DNA of 64,000 nucleotides from RUG11690 sp045616665 (GCA_045616665.1 JAZLHE010000036.1:9100-73099); one strand, 5' to 3'; positions 25,988 to 35,805 are shown, counted from the first letter of the stretch. Numbers and translations: made by a program. Notes: a model not told the origin generated them from the letters alone.

Positions 25988-26752
25988 ATGCTGAAGATAG
26001 AAAACCTACATGTTTCCATTAAAGGGAAAGAGATATTAAAAGGCGTTAACTTGGAAATTAACCCGGGAGAAGTACACGCCATTATGGGACCCAACGGTAC
26101 GGGAAAAAGCACTTTGGCATCCGTCATTGCCGGCAAAGAACTATTTGAAGTCACCGAAGGAAGCATTACCTATAAAGGCAAAAATCTTTTGGAAATGCCT
26201 ATTGAACAGAGAGCCCGCGAAGGCATTTTCATTGGCTTCCAATATCCGGTAGAAATTCCAGGCGTCAGCATTTCCAATTTTATGCGCACTGCCCTCAATG
26301 AAATCCGTCAATATCGTGGACTTCCCGCTCTTACCGGAGCACAATTCTTAAAATTGATGGAAGAGAAGAAAAAAGTGGTTGAATTGACCGCCAAATTGAG
26401 CAATAGATCCGTCAATGAAGGGTTTTCTGGAGGAGAAAAAAAGAAAAATGAAATTTTCCAAATGGCTATGTTGGAACCTGAATTGGCCATTTTGGATGAA
26501 ACCGATTCCGGTCTGGACATTGATGCGCTGAGAATCGTGGCCAATGGAGTCAATCAATTGAAGACCAAGGACAACTCAACAGTGGTTATCACCCATTATC
26601 AACGATTATTGGATTATATCGTTCCTGACATCGTCCACATTTTATTTGACGGCAAAATTGTAAAATCAGGACCCAAAGAATTAGCGCTTCAGTTAGAGGA
26701 AAAAGGCTATGATTGGATCAAGGAAGAATACGAACAGGGAAAACTCAGATAA
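25988..26752 (+). CDS. sufC: Fe-S cluster assembly ATPase SufC
   Basis: A 254-residue ABC-type ATPase of the SUF system, which drives Fe-S cluster assembly on the SufBCD scaffold in the cytoplasm. Walker A is GPNGTGKST, the SufC-type signature is GFSGGEKKKNEIFQM, Walker B is ELAILDETDSGLDIDAL, and the switch His is in VVITHYQRLLDYI. It has its own promoter box. sufD follows with a 1-bp gap. The usual upstream partner sufB is absent; the preceding gene is an unrelated protease, so the scaffold subunit must be encoded elsewhere. Confidence 0.96.
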   Translation: MLKIENLHVSIKGKEILKGVNLEINPGEVHAIMGPNGTGKSTLASVIAGKELFEVTEGSITYKGKNLLEMPIEQRAREGIFIGFQYPVEIPGVSISNFMRTALNEIRQYRGLPALTGAQFLKLMEEKKKVVELTAKLSNRSVNEGFSGGEKKKNEIFQMAMLEPELAILDETDSGLDIDALRIVANGVNQLKTKDNSTVVITHYQRLLDYIVPDIVHILFDGKIVKSGPKELALQLEEKGYDWIKEEYEQGKLR

Positions 26753-26753
26753 G

Positions 26754-28142
26754 ATGGAGAATTTCATTCACTATATAAAGAACCAATTCGACACTCTTGC
26801 AACCCAACTTCCCAATGACAAGGAAGGAAAGATTTCGGATTTACGGCAGCAGGCCTTAGATGTCATTTTATCAAAAGGATTGCCGACCTCCAAAGATGAA
26901 TTGTGGAGGCATTATCCCATTGAAAAAAATTTAGAATGCAATTACACCATTCAATCCGCAGCTGATCCATACAAACCTGTTGAGGAATATTTCAAATGCA
27001 ACGTGCATCATATAGATACCTACATGTTCACCATATTAAATGGTTGGTATGCGCATCAAAACGCACCACTCACCACCTTTCCCAACGGCGTCATTGTAGG
27101 CAGTATTTTTGCCGCCATCGCACAATATCCTGAGCTTGTTCTTAAAAACCTGGCCCAATGCCAATCTGACAAGGCGGATAATTTTGTCAAACTCAACGAA
27201 GCATTTTTCAACGACGGCATCTTCATATATGTACCCGATAACATCGTGGTAGAAAAGCCCATGCAATTGGTTTCCATCATCAACAGCAAGCAAAACTTGA
27301 TGGTTCACAACCGAAATTTGATTGCTTTGGGTAAACACGCCTCATTATCCTTGGTTCAATGCGACGATTCCCTACAATTTGGAAAGACCTTCATCAACAA
27401 TGTCACAGAAATCGTATTGGAAGAAGGAGCCGCAATGAATTTTTATAAGATGGAGAACAAAGATGTCCAGTCTTTGTTAATCAATCATATTTTTATTCAT
27501 CAAAAGGGATTTTCGAGATTTTATTCCAACGCGGTAACTTTCAATGCGGGATTTTTACGCAATATGATTCACGTGAATCTTACGGAACCTTTTGCCGAAG
27601 CCAAACTTTATGGTTTGTATCTTGTTGATAAGAAGCAATTTGTCGATAATCACGTTTACGTTAACCACGCTGCACCAGATTGCAGCAGTTACCAATTGTA
27701 CAAAGGCATTGCCGATGACGAATCACGTGCCAACTTCAATGGCCATATCGTAGTACGGCCATACGCCCAACGAACCTCCGCTTTTCAGACGAACAAAAAT
27801 ATCACCTTGACCGACGAGGCCAAAATCACGACCAAGCCGTTTTTGGAAATTTATGCCGACGACGTCAAGTGCAGCCACGGTGCCACGGTAGGACAATTGG
27901 ATGATGAGGCATTATTCTACCTTCGCTCGCGCGGCATTTGTGAACGCAATGCCCGTATGCTGTTAATGTACGCCTTTGCCAATGAAATCATTAATTTCGT
28001 CGAGATTGAATCATTGCGAGACAAATTGTTGGATATGACCAAAAAGCGACTAAGTGGAGAATTGTCCATTTGTGATCAATGCGTATTGCATTGCTCTGAC
28101 GAGAAACATTTTTCATTTGAAATCGACATCAGCAAAATTTAA
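26754..28142 (+). CDS. sufD: Fe-S cluster assembly protein SufD
   Basis: A 462-residue scaffold subunit of the SufBCD complex. The C-terminal beta-helix and terminal helix carry typical SufD sequences: FQTNKNITLTDEAKITTKP, LEIYADDVKCSHGATVG and DDEALFYLRSRGI. The start at 26754 is 1 bp after the sufC stop; a longer reading that begins within sufC at 26709 is not needed. SufD and SufB are paralogues; the overall sequence is closer to SufD, and no SufB lies in the window. rlmH follows after 3 bp in the same operon. Confidence 0.93.
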   Translation: MENFIHYIKNQFDTLATQLPNDKEGKISDLRQQALDVILSKGLPTSKDELWRHYPIEKNLECNYTIQSAADPYKPVEEYFKCNVHHIDTYMFTILNGWYAHQNAPLTTFPNGVIVGSIFAAIAQYPELVLKNLAQCQSDKADNFVKLNEAFFNDGIFIYVPDNIVVEKPMQLVSIINSKQNLMVHNRNLIALGKHASLSLVQCDDSLQFGKTFINNVTEIVLEEGAAMNFYKMENKDVQSLLINHIFIHQKGFSRFYSNAVTFNAGFLRNMIHVNLTEPFAEAKLYGLYLVDKKQFVDNHVYVNHAAPDCSSYQLYKGIADDESRANFNGHIVVRPYAQRTSAFQTNKNITLTDEAKITTKPFLEIYADDVKCSHGATVGQLDDEALFYLRSRGICERNARMLLMYAFANEIINFVEIESLRDKLLDMTKKRLSGELSICDQCVLHCSDEKHFSFEIDISKI

Positions 28143-28145
28143 AGT

Positions 28146-28619
28146 ATGAATATCGAGCTTTTGTGTATTGGCAAAGAAAATGCGGACGCATTTGAAGACG
28201 CCATCAACCAATACATAAAAAAAATCAAATTATACAACAATTTCAACATTGTCGTCATTCCTTATTTAAAAAACACAAAATCACTTTCTTTCGACGAACA
28301 AAAAAAGAAAGAAGGAGAACTTTTACTCAAAAAAATCGAAAATTCTGATTTTGTAGTCCTATTAGACGAACACGGTAAGGAAAACACCTCCGTTGAATTT
28401 GCAAAATTCATCCAGCAGAAGTTAAACAGTGGCATCAAAAAACTGGTTTTTGTCATTGGCGGCGCATACGGATTTTCCTCTGAGGTATATCAGCGACAAA
28501 ATGCGCAAATTTCTTTATCCAAACTTACCTTTCCCCATCTTATGACTCGTCTAATTTTTGCCGAACAGCTCTATCGCTCATTTACGATTCTACACAATGA
28601 GCCCTATCATCATGATTAA
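28146..28619 (+). CDS. rlmH: 23S rRNA (pseudouridine1915-N3)-methyltransferase RlmH
   Basis: A 157-residue SPOUT methyltransferase that modifies pseudouridine 1915 in helix 69 of 23S rRNA, using S-adenosylmethionine. The family length and knot motifs are intact: VVLLDEHGKENTS, FVIGGAYGFS, and the C-terminal LSKLTFPHLMTRLIFAEQLYR ending in NEPYHHD is given here only in part. It sits 3 bp behind sufD, probably as the last gene of that operon, which links Fe-S assembly and ribosome maturation only by transcript. No clear terminator precedes the next promoter about 50 bp downstream. Confidence 0.95.
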   Translation: MNIELLCIGKENADAFEDAINQYIKKIKLYNNFNIVVIPYLKNTKSLSFDEQKKKEGELLLKKIENSDFVVLLDEHGKENTSVEFAKFIQQKLNSGIKKLVFVIGGAYGFSSEVYQRQNAQISLSKLTFPHLMTRLIFAEQLYRSFTILHNEPYHHD

Positions 28620-28668
28620 AAGAGAGTTATTTTTTTTATAGATTATGTTCTCGTAAAGATTTTTTTTG

Positions 28669-28676
28669 TATCTTTG
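28669..28676 (+). promoter_or_regulatory. -7 box TATCTTTG of the streptopain-like gene
   Basis: Perfect TATCTTTG 42 bp upstream of ATG 28719. It overlaps the ATG at 28674 and so excludes that longer start. Confidence 0.7.
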
Positions 28677-28718
28677 CACGTTTATTATTGTGTAAAAGTA
28701 CAAATTAAATACATAGCT

Positions 28719-31043
28719 ATGAGAAAATCTATCCTTTTATTGATTTTTGCGTCATTGTTTGCATATTCGTATGCCACCAAACCAGTGGTATCCGTAAATG
28801 ATGCCAAATTAACTGCAACCAACTTTATGGTTGAACAATGTCACGTCAATGCTGCCACATTGAACTTGACACTTCAACACACTGAGACTGATGAAGCGGG
28901 AGAACCTCTTTTCTATCGCTTCCAAGTAAACAATCAGGGTTTTGTAATTGTTTCTGCTTCAGAACTTTATAATCCTATTTTGGCATTTTCATTTGAATCG
29001 AACTTTGAAGGAAGTGAAGAAGCCAATGCGTTTTGCGATAGTTACAAGAAAAGCATTCAACAAGCAAAGGCGGCAAATCGTCCCGCCAAAGCTGCCGTTT
29101 CAGAAGCTTGGAAACATTTCAACAACGCACATTTCACTGCCATTAAATCTGGAGACAACGCAGCACACGAATGTATGCCTTTGTTAACCACCACTTGGGG
29201 CCAAGCTGCTTATTATAATCAATACTGCCCTTACGATGGACATAACTACAGTGCCACCAGCAATACAAAAGACGCTCGTACGATTGTTGGCAATGCCGCC
29301 CTTGCCATGTCTCAAATTCTTTATTATTACCGTTATCCAACCCAAGGACACGGTGGTATATGCTACATTTCAGAAATTGATCGTGGTGCCTATATAGAAA
29401 CCTATCCACGTATTTTCATAAATTTGAATGATGTAACCTATAATTATGAAGCTATGCCTTCGTCCATCGACAATTACAATGGAGAGGTGGCTAAATTGTT
29501 ATTCCACACAGGTGCCAGTGCTCAAACCAACTATAGTGCAGAAAGAAGTGTTGATTTCAAGACCGAAACCGAACCTTACATAGCTGCCAACGCATTGAGA
29601 GAAACTTGGGGAATGTCAACCAACGCCTCTATGTTCTTTAGACCAGCAGAAATTTCCAATGACAGTATCTGGGTTGCCGAACACATTATCCCTGAATTGG
29701 ACGCCAGACGTCCCGTTTTCTATTCCGCATATAAAGATTTGGCTGGAACGGTTAATATGTGTATGATTATTGATGGTTACAAATATATGACCAATGCACA
29801 AGGTACTGCAACCAATGTTTTCTTACACGTGAACTTGGCTTCAACAACTACTTCTGGTGAAATGAAGAAAGCTTATTATATGTACCCAAGCGACAACTTT
29901 TCCTACAAATTTAATGAAAGTATCATCAAAGGCCTGCAACCGGCAAGCCAAAATATTGAAAAACCATATACTGGCTTTGTTTTGGTTGACGCAAGAACGG
30001 GTTCAATCAGTGACGGTGCCGGCAATATGAAATATAAACCTAATTCTAACAGAAGTTGGTTAATTTCTGCTCCTAACGCAACAAGCTACACTTTCAACTT
30101 CAAACGTTTAAGTACAGAAGCCAACAACGACGTTATCTCTATCTATAGGGGAGAAACAGCAGATGAAAGCAACTTGGTTCAACGCTATTCAGGCCAATAC
30201 CGTACCATAGGATGTAATGATAATACACAAGGTTCAACTCAACAAGTTACTTTTGACTATCCTGCTCTTCCTGAAGCTCTTACAGTTGAATCCGGAAGCG
30301 TTTTAATCACCTTTACTTCAAACGATTCTATTGAAGATTACGGATTTGTTTTGGATTTCACATCAACAGATGACCAAAGCGCACTTTCAACTTGTGCAGA
30401 AAGCCAAGACATTACCAATTACCACTACGTTCTTACCGACAAGGCACAAGAAATGGTTGAAGATGGTCCTGAAGTTGATCAGATTCACAGTTCAAACGAA
30501 CCATACGCCGCACATACCGTATGTAATTGGACTGTCAAATATCCAGGTGCCATTGGTTATTACATCGGCTTCACAAAATTTGACCTTAAGGCTGGCGATT
30601 TCATTGAAATTACAACTACAGGGACTACGCCAGAATTATTGAAGATTTTTGACGTTTTCAACTACCCTGCCACCAGCTATTTCATTGACGCAAGCAAAAT
30701 GAAAGTTAGATTTGTAACCGATACCTGGAATGAAGGTACAGGTTTTGAATTGGGTTATTGGGCAAAAACCAGTATTAACGAAGAAAGTGGCCTTAGCGAT
30801 ATCAATGTCTATCCAAATCCTGCCACTAATTTCTTAAACATCGACTTAAGCAGTGAAAATGCACAAAATATCACGATGAACATTTGTGATATGAGTGGTA
30901 AAATTATTTACACTGACGTTTTGAATCACAATGGTGGAACTCAAAATTATAAAGTTCCCGTATCACAATTAGCAAGCGGTATGTATTTCTTACATCTTAA
31001 TACTAATACCGGCAAGTCAATTCAAAAGTTTATTGTAAAATAA
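28719..31043 (+). CDS. Streptopain-fold (C10) protein with degenerate active site and type IX sorting domain
   Basis: A 774-residue exported protein. A signal peptide and a C10-type prodomain (FYRFQVNNQGFVIVSASE) precede a C10 peptidase-like domain (about 150-395). The landmarks WGQAAYYNQYCP, AMSQILYYYRYP, RRPVFYS and IIDGY are kept. However, the nucleophile motif GCVATAMAQ reads GNAALAMSQ (N192 for Cys), the His of GHAxxxDGY is M347, and the NWGWGG motif is lost. Two CUB-like beta domains follow (about 425-545 and 550-700). A type A type-IX-secretion domain (VYPNPATNF to KSIQKFIVK) closes the chain. I infer a surface-exposed binding protein rather than a protease. It is monocistronic, with its own promoter and a shared terminator. 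Confidence 0.85.
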   Translation: MRKSILLLIFASLFAYSYATKPVVSVNDAKLTATNFMVEQCHVNAATLNLTLQHTETDEAGEPLFYRFQVNNQGFVIVSASELYNPILAFSFESNFEGSEEANAFCDSYKKSIQQAKAANRPAKAAVSEAWKHFNNAHFTAIKSGDNAAHECMPLLTTTWGQAAYYNQYCPYDGHNYSATSNTKDARTIVGNAALAMSQILYYYRYPTQGHGGICYISEIDRGAYIETYPRIFINLNDVTYNYEAMPSSIDNYNGEVAKLLFHTGASAQTNYSAERSVDFKTETEPYIAANALRETWGMSTNASMFFRPAEISNDSIWVAEHIIPELDARRPVFYSAYKDLAGTVNMCMIIDGYKYMTNAQGTATNVFLHVNLASTTTSGEMKKAYYMYPSDNFSYKFNESIIKGLQPASQNIEKPYTGFVLVDARTGSISDGAGNMKYKPNSNRSWLISAPNATSYTFNFKRLSTEANNDVISIYRGETADESNLVQRYSGQYRTIGCNDNTQGSTQQVTFDYPALPEALTVESGSVLITFTSNDSIEDYGFVLDFTSTDDQSALSTCAESQDITNYHYVLTDKAQEMVEDGPEVDQIHSSNEPYAAHTVCNWTVKYPGAIGYYIGFTKFDLKAGDFIEITTTGTTPELLKIFDVFNYPATSYFIDASKMKVRFVTDTWNEGTGFELGYWAKTSINEESGLSDINVYPNPATNFLNIDLSSENAQNITMNICDMSGKIIYTDVLNHNGGTQNYKVPVSQLASGMYFLHLNTNTGKSIQKFIVK

Positions 31044-31081
31044 CAATTCGAAATATTACCATATAGGTGAGATTCTCCAAT

Positions 31082-31113
31082 AAAAAAACCGAAGCCAAGA
31101 CTTCGGTTTTTTT
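31082..31113. terminator. Bidirectional intrinsic terminator
   Basis: A perfect 13-bp stem (AAAAAAACCGAAG with its complement) around a 6-nt loop, with A-run on one side and T-run on the other, so it can end the streptopain-like transcript and the convergent rsmA operon. It overlaps the rsmA stop by two bases. Confidence 0.92.
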
Positions 31114-31879
31114 ATTGAATCACATTCAAACAGATCTGCTCAAAATCACGTACAGTCAATTGCTCAGGCCGCTTGGTAAAAATTTCATTCTGCTGAAAAG
31201 ACGGTTGAAATTCAAAGTCGCGCAAAGAATTTCGTAAAGTTTTACGCCTTTGATTAAATCCTGCTTTCACTATTTGCTTAAATAAAGTTTCGGAACAACA
31301 AAGCTGTTTTTGCGGATTACGCACCAGGCGGATCACTGCCGACTTTACCTTTGGAGGGGGCAAAAACTGATTCTCATCAACCGTAAAAAGATATTCAATG
31401 TCGTAAAATGCCTGGAGTAGAACACTTAATATCCCATACTGCTTATTCCCGGGCTTGGAAGCCACCCTTTCGGCCACTTCTTTTTGAAACATTCCCACCG
31501 TTTCATTCACCAAGTCCTTGCTATCCAAAATCTTGAATAAAATCTGCGAAGAAATATTATATGGAAAATTCCCGATAACCACAACCTGATTGTTGAAAAT
31601 CGCGCCTAAATCTAATTTTAGAAAATCTTGTGCTATAATATTTCCGGATAAATCAGGATAATGAGATTTTAAAAACTCAACCGACTCACCATCAAGTTCC
31701 ACGACCTTAAAATGTTCGTATTGCTTGTGAAGCAGGTATTTAGTGAGGACACCCATTCCAGGACCGATTTCAAGCACATTTTTAGGCGATGAAGAAATAC
31801 TTTCCACAATTCGCACCGCGATATCCTCGTTGGTCAAGAAATGCTGTCCCAGACTTTTTTTGGGCTTTACTGCTGGCAT
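31112..31879 (-). CDS. rsmA: 16S rRNA dimethyladenosine transferase RsmA (KsgA)
   Basis: A 255-residue methyltransferase that dimethylates two adjacent adenosines (A1518 and A1519, E. coli numbering) near the 3' end of 16S rRNA. The N-terminal KKSLGQHFLTN, the SAM motif LEIGPGMGVLT, the catalytic NFPYNIS and the C-terminal FNQRRKTLRNSL are all present. It is the last gene of a minus-strand operon and starts 3 bp after the TPR gene ends. Confidence 0.96.
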   Translation of the reverse strand: MPAVKPKKSLGQHFLTNEDIAVRIVESISSSPKNVLEIGPGMGVLTKYLLHKQYEHFKVVELDGESVEFLKSHYPDLSGNIIAQDFLKLDLGAIFNNQVVVIGNFPYNISSQILFKILDSKDLVNETVGMFQKEVAERVASKPGNKQYGILSVLLQAFYDIEYLFTVDENQFLPPPKVKSAVIRLVRNPQKQLCCSETLFKQIVKAGFNQRRKTLRNSLRDFEFQPSFQQNEIFTKRPEQLTVRDFEQICLNVIQ

Positions 31880-31882
31880 AAA

Positions 31883-33760
31883 CTACATATCTCCTCTTAA
31901 AGTTCTATATCGGTTTCTTGCTTCATTTACATACAAACTCGACGGAAAATCTTTCATTAATTTCTTATAGCAGTCCATCGCTTGTTGCATATCGTGAATA
32001 TCATATTCATATAATTCTCCCAACTTAAACAATGCATCATCGGCCAACAGCTCGGTATAGTGTGCATCAATGATTTTTTTCAACAACTGCTCAGCGGAAA
32101 GAAAATCCTTCTTTTTAATTAATATCAATGACTTCTGATATAAGGCATCGTCAACCAAAGTTCCCAAAGGCGAAATTGTCATGACAGAATCAAACATTTG
32201 GTAGGCCTCTTCCGCTTTATTTTGAAACAGCAGAAAATCAGCTTTTGCATAATATTGAAGCGGAATATTCGTATTCTGATCCGAAAACAAATCTTTTTCT
32301 TCTTCCTCTTCCTCTGAATCCCCATCTTCATTTTCTTCCTCATTGTCAGAAATCAACAAAGAAAAATACATAGCATCATTGGCAATTAGCTTTGTCGTAG
32401 CGGAACGCAACACGTCCAATTGACTCTTTGCCCAAGCAAATTCACCGATATAAAACGACAACTTCGCATTTTTGAATTTGGCAGTCTGACCGATTTCCTC
32501 ATTGGGCATATCCTGATTAACCTGTGAATAAAGCAGCGTGGCATCCCAGACATTATCCATATAAAGCTGAACATCAGCGAGTTTTACTTTATATTCATTT
32601 TTTTGTTTAGCATCACGGGTTGCATTCTGTATGGCGTCTTCCAACAAAGTCACCGCATCATTTGGAGAATTTTTATAAAAAGCCAATAATGAGGCATATT
32701 GCAATACGAAATCTGTTGGACAGGCTGCCACCCCTTTTTCCGCAACAAAATTTCGATAATCACTTTCAAGAGCAACAACATCGGACATCTTGATCGGCAA
32801 AGTATTTGAGATTTTTTGATACTTGATATTTAACAGAGAGGTCAAGGCCTTATCATATTGAGGAGAATCACTTCCTTTTGCCACGACATAATTCAAAGCA
32901 TCAATAGCCGTATTGTAATCGTGATTTTGAGAGGCCGTAAGAGCCAACTGCACCAATTTTGTACCATCTTCCTTATTCTTCTTATCCATTGCCTTAGCCA
33001 ACACCAACGCTTCTGGATAATCCCGATTGAGCTGATAAACCCAATAGAGCAAGGACGTATAGCAATCATTTTCCGGAAATTTCTGCATATTTTTTTGCAG
33101 AAGAGTTTTTATAGTCTGATACTTTTGGAAATTTTCATCATCAAGCAAGGCATTTTGAATAATTTCTTCCGACTGGGACAGAAATTTTTCCTCATTATCT
33201 TTCACTAAGGCGACAGCTTCTTCAAAAAGCTTATCGGTTCTGCCCAACTGACTATAAATATCGGTAATTTCTTTGGCATACGATTTATCGTCAGCCAAAA
33301 GTTTTCTTCCCTTCATCAAAGCATCCAAAGCATATTCACGCTTACCTTTCGTCAAAAAGGAGTTATACACGTCCCTAATGCTATAATCCTTAGGTTGAAT
33401 ATCCTTTAATACAGCCTGATATTCTTTTTCGGCTTTACCAATTTGGTTGGAAATTTCATAGACATAACCTAAATCAACACGATATCTCAACTGATCGGGA
33501 AATAATTTGCATTGTTTCTTGGCCACTTTTTCCATTTGGTCAAAATCGTGCAATTGAAATAACGTTTGGTAATAATAGTAGTAAATGTAGGCATTTCGCT
33601 TGGTAATCGGAATTTTTTCGAACAATTCGCCGGCCTTCTCGTATTCTGCGTCTTTATAATATTGCATAGCCAATTGTTCGTCAGTTGTTTGCTGTGCCAT
33701 AGTACACACACATACCAACAGAGACACCAATAAAAGCAGAAACTTGCGCATCAATGCCAT
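31883..33760 (-). CDS. Exported tetratricopeptide-repeat protein
   Basis: A 625-residue protein with a signal peptide (ending near CTMAQQ) followed by many TPR-like helical repeats through most of its length. A strongly acidic patch of Glu and Asp (about residues 478-492) interrupts the repeats, which resume to the C-terminus (AYQMFDSVM, AEQLLKKII, AMDCYKKLM). TPR proteins of this type in Bacteroidetes act as periplasmic or outer-membrane assembly scaffolds; the partner here is not known. The ATG overlaps the serS stop by one base (TAATG), showing translational coupling. A second Met three codons on is an alternative start. Confidence 0.82.
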   Translation of the reverse strand: MALMRKFLLLLVSLLVCVCTMAQQTTDEQLAMQYYKDAEYEKAGELFEKIPITKRNAYIYYYYYQTLFQLHDFDQMEKVAKKQCKLFPDQLRYRVDLGYVYEISNQIGKAEKEYQAVLKDIQPKDYSIRDVYNSFLTKGKREYALDALMKGRKLLADDKSYAKEITDIYSQLGRTDKLFEEAVALVKDNEEKFLSQSEEIIQNALLDDENFQKYQTIKTLLQKNMQKFPENDCYTSLLYWVYQLNRDYPEALVLAKAMDKKNKEDGTKLVQLALTASQNHDYNTAIDALNYVVAKGSDSPQYDKALTSLLNIKYQKISNTLPIKMSDVVALESDYRNFVAEKGVAACPTDFVLQYASLLAFYKNSPNDAVTLLEDAIQNATRDAKQKNEYKVKLADVQLYMDNVWDATLLYSQVNQDMPNEEIGQTAKFKNAKLSFYIGEFAWAKSQLDVLRSATTKLIANDAMYFSLLISDNEEENEDGDSEEEEEEKDLFSDQNTNIPLQYYAKADFLLFQNKAEEAYQMFDSVMTISPLGTLVDDALYQKSLILIKKKDFLSAEQLLKKIIDAHYTELLADDALFKLGELYEYDIHDMQQAMDCYKKLMKDFPSSLYVNEARNRYRTLRGDM

Positions 33761-35034
33761 TAGTCAATAATATCAAAACCGGTATATTTTCTCAAAACTT
33801 CAGGAACGACAATGCCCTTGTCCGTTTGATAATTTTCCAAGATAGCAGCCAAGACCCGAGGAAGGGCCAAAGCACTACCATTCAAGGTATGGGCCAATCT
33901 CATCTTGCCCGTTGTTTCGTCTTTAAATCTCAGTTTCAATCGATTGGCCTGATAAGTCTCAAAATTGGAAACCGAACTTACCTCCAACCAACGTTGTTGG
34001 GCTTTGGAATAAACCTCCAAATCGTAGGTTAAGGCAGAAGTAAAACTGATATCACCACCGCACAAGCGCAAAACTCTAAACGGAAGTCCCAACTTGGTCA
34101 ACAGCGACATCGCATAAGTCTTCATATTTTCCAACGTTTCGTAAGAGCGGTCAGGATGTTCGATGACAACGATTTCAATTTTATCAAACTGATGCAGACG
34201 GTTTAATCCACGCACGTCTTTGCCGTATGAACCTGCCTCGCGGCGGAAACAAGCGGAATAGCCGCAATTTTTAATTGGGAAATCCCCTTCTTTCAAAATC
34301 ACGTCACGATAAATATTGGTGAGCGGAACCTCAGCGGTAGGAATCAAATAGAAATTATCCACCTGGCAATGGTACATCTGACCTTCCTTATCGGGAAGCT
34401 GTCCCGTGGCATACGCCGAAGCCTCATTCACGACGTAAGGAGGTTGAATTTCAGTAAATCCGTGGTTTATAGCTTCTTCCAAGAAGAAATTAATTAATGC
34501 ACGTTGAATGCGGGCACCTTTGCCCTTATAGATCGGGAAGCCGGCACCCGTGATTTTACAACCCAGGTCAAAATCGATAATGTCGTACTTTTTCACTAAT
34601 TCCCAATGAGGCAAAACCTCGCACGTAAAATCAGAGGCATCTCCTTCGGTATAAATCACTTCATTATCAGCAGCGGTTTTTCCAACAGGTACAGAAGAAT
34701 GGGGCAAATTTGGCAACAAGACCAACTTATTTTGGATTTCGTCGGACTTTTCGGCCACCATCGTCTGGTATTGTTTTTCCACTTCCTTCAATTCGGCGAT
34801 ACGCTTTTTCAACTCCTGAGCTTCTGCCGTCCTACCTTCCTTAAATAACTTGCCGATGTCTGCGGACAATTTTTTCTGTTCCATCAGATTGTCGTCCAAA
34901 ACCTTTTTGTTTTGTCTGATTTCGACATCTAATTGGGCGATAGCGTCAATAATGGCTTTCGCATCAAAATTTTTGACCTTCAAACGATCAATGACGAATT
35001 GCGGATTTTCACGAATTAATTGAATCTGTAACAT
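33760..35034 (-). CDS. serS: Seryl-tRNA synthetase
   Basis: A 424-residue class II aminoacyl-tRNA synthetase that charges tRNA-Ser. An N-terminal coiled-coil arm (about residues 27-105) that binds the tRNA long arm precedes the catalytic core. Motif 2 is FRREAGSYGKDVRGLNRLHQ and motif 3 lies near ALALPRVLAAILENYQ. Serine-site residues TAEVPLTN are present. It lies 7 bp downstream of the lldE-like gene and is coupled to the following TPR gene by a one-base overlap. Confidence 0.97.
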   Translation of the reverse strand: MLQIQLIRENPQFVIDRLKVKNFDAKAIIDAIAQLDVEIRQNKKVLDDNLMEQKKLSADIGKLFKEGRTAEAQELKKRIAELKEVEKQYQTMVAEKSDEIQNKLVLLPNLPHSSVPVGKTAADNEVIYTEGDASDFTCEVLPHWELVKKYDIIDFDLGCKITGAGFPIYKGKGARIQRALINFFLEEAINHGFTEIQPPYVVNEASAYATGQLPDKEGQMYHCQVDNFYLIPTAEVPLTNIYRDVILKEGDFPIKNCGYSACFRREAGSYGKDVRGLNRLHQFDKIEIVVIEHPDRSYETLENMKTYAMSLLTKLGLPFRVLRLCGGDISFTSALTYDLEVYSKAQQRWLEVSSVSNFETYQANRLKLRFKDETTGKMRLAHTLNGSALALPRVLAAILENYQTDKGIVVPEVLRKYTGFDIID

Positions 35035-35041
35035 AGTATCA

Positions 35042-35785
35042 TTAATTTTTACCTTCTGAATTTAGGATATCGGCAATGTGAATTACTTCCAGGCCAATGC
35101 CCTTTGCCTGAATAAAGGCATCAAAATGCTGGAGGCAGTGAATATCTGTGGAAGTAACGTATTGGGCACCCATAGAATAAATTTTAGTTATAATCTTTTC
35201 TATCATTTGGTCGGACATTTCGGGATTAATCACCGAAAATCGACCGTTGGCGGAACAGCAACCCGTCATTTCCGGATCGGTCAGCAACTCCAATCCGTCT
35301 GTATTACGCAAGAGGATTTCCGCCTCATCTTCCATTTCATACATATTACGAGCGGCACAAGACTTGAAATAAAACACACGTTCAGAGAACCTATTGTTCA
35401 ACTTTGTGACACCCAATTTATTGACAATAAAATCACATAACTCGTATGTATTGGCAATAAAATTTTTCAAGTCATTGACCACGCTGACATTAGTCAACAA
35501 GCTGCCGTAATATTTTCGAATGAAACCGGCACAAGCTGCGGAAGGGATAACGAGCGGACATTTAGATCCTTCAAATTCAGACATTATTTTTGCGCCCAAA
35601 TCCCTCGCGCATTCCGTTTCCCCTGAAAAATAGAATTTTCTGCCACAACAGGTTTGTTCTGCGTTATAACGGACCTCTAATCCCAATTTCTCGAGCAGCT
35701 GAACCACGCTTTCTGCCACTTGTGGACTGAACATATCCATATCACAGGGAATGAACACATTAACTTGATTGCCTTGATTTGCCAT
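35042..35785 (-). CDS. LldE/GlcF-type Cys-rich (CCG-domain) oxidoreductase subunit
   Basis: A 247-residue cytoplasmic protein with two CCG-type Cys modules: CCGRKFYFSGE in the first half and GCCSANGRFS in the second, plus FKSCAARN. These bind an Fe-S or related cofactor in LldE (lactate oxidation) and in heterodisulfide-reductase-like subunits. The usual partners lldF and lldG are not in the window, so its substrate is uncertain. ATG 35785 is chosen because a -7 box lies just upstream; a longer reading to 35857 would cross it. It leads an operon with serS, a TPR gene and rsmA. Confidence 0.82.
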   Translation of the reverse strand: MANQGNQVNVFIPCDMDMFSPQVAESVVQLLEKLGLEVRYNAEQTCCGRKFYFSGETECARDLGAKIMSEFEGSKCPLVIPSAACAGFIRKYYGSLLTNVSVVNDLKNFIANTYELCDFIVNKLGVTKLNNRFSERVFYFKSCAARNMYEMEDEAEILLRNTDGLELLTDPEMTGCCSANGRFSVINPEMSDQMIEKIITKIYSMGAQYVTSTDIHCLQHFDAFIQAKGIGLEVIHIADILNSEGKN

Positions 35786-35805
35786 TTTTACATCTTTTAA
35801 TCTGC

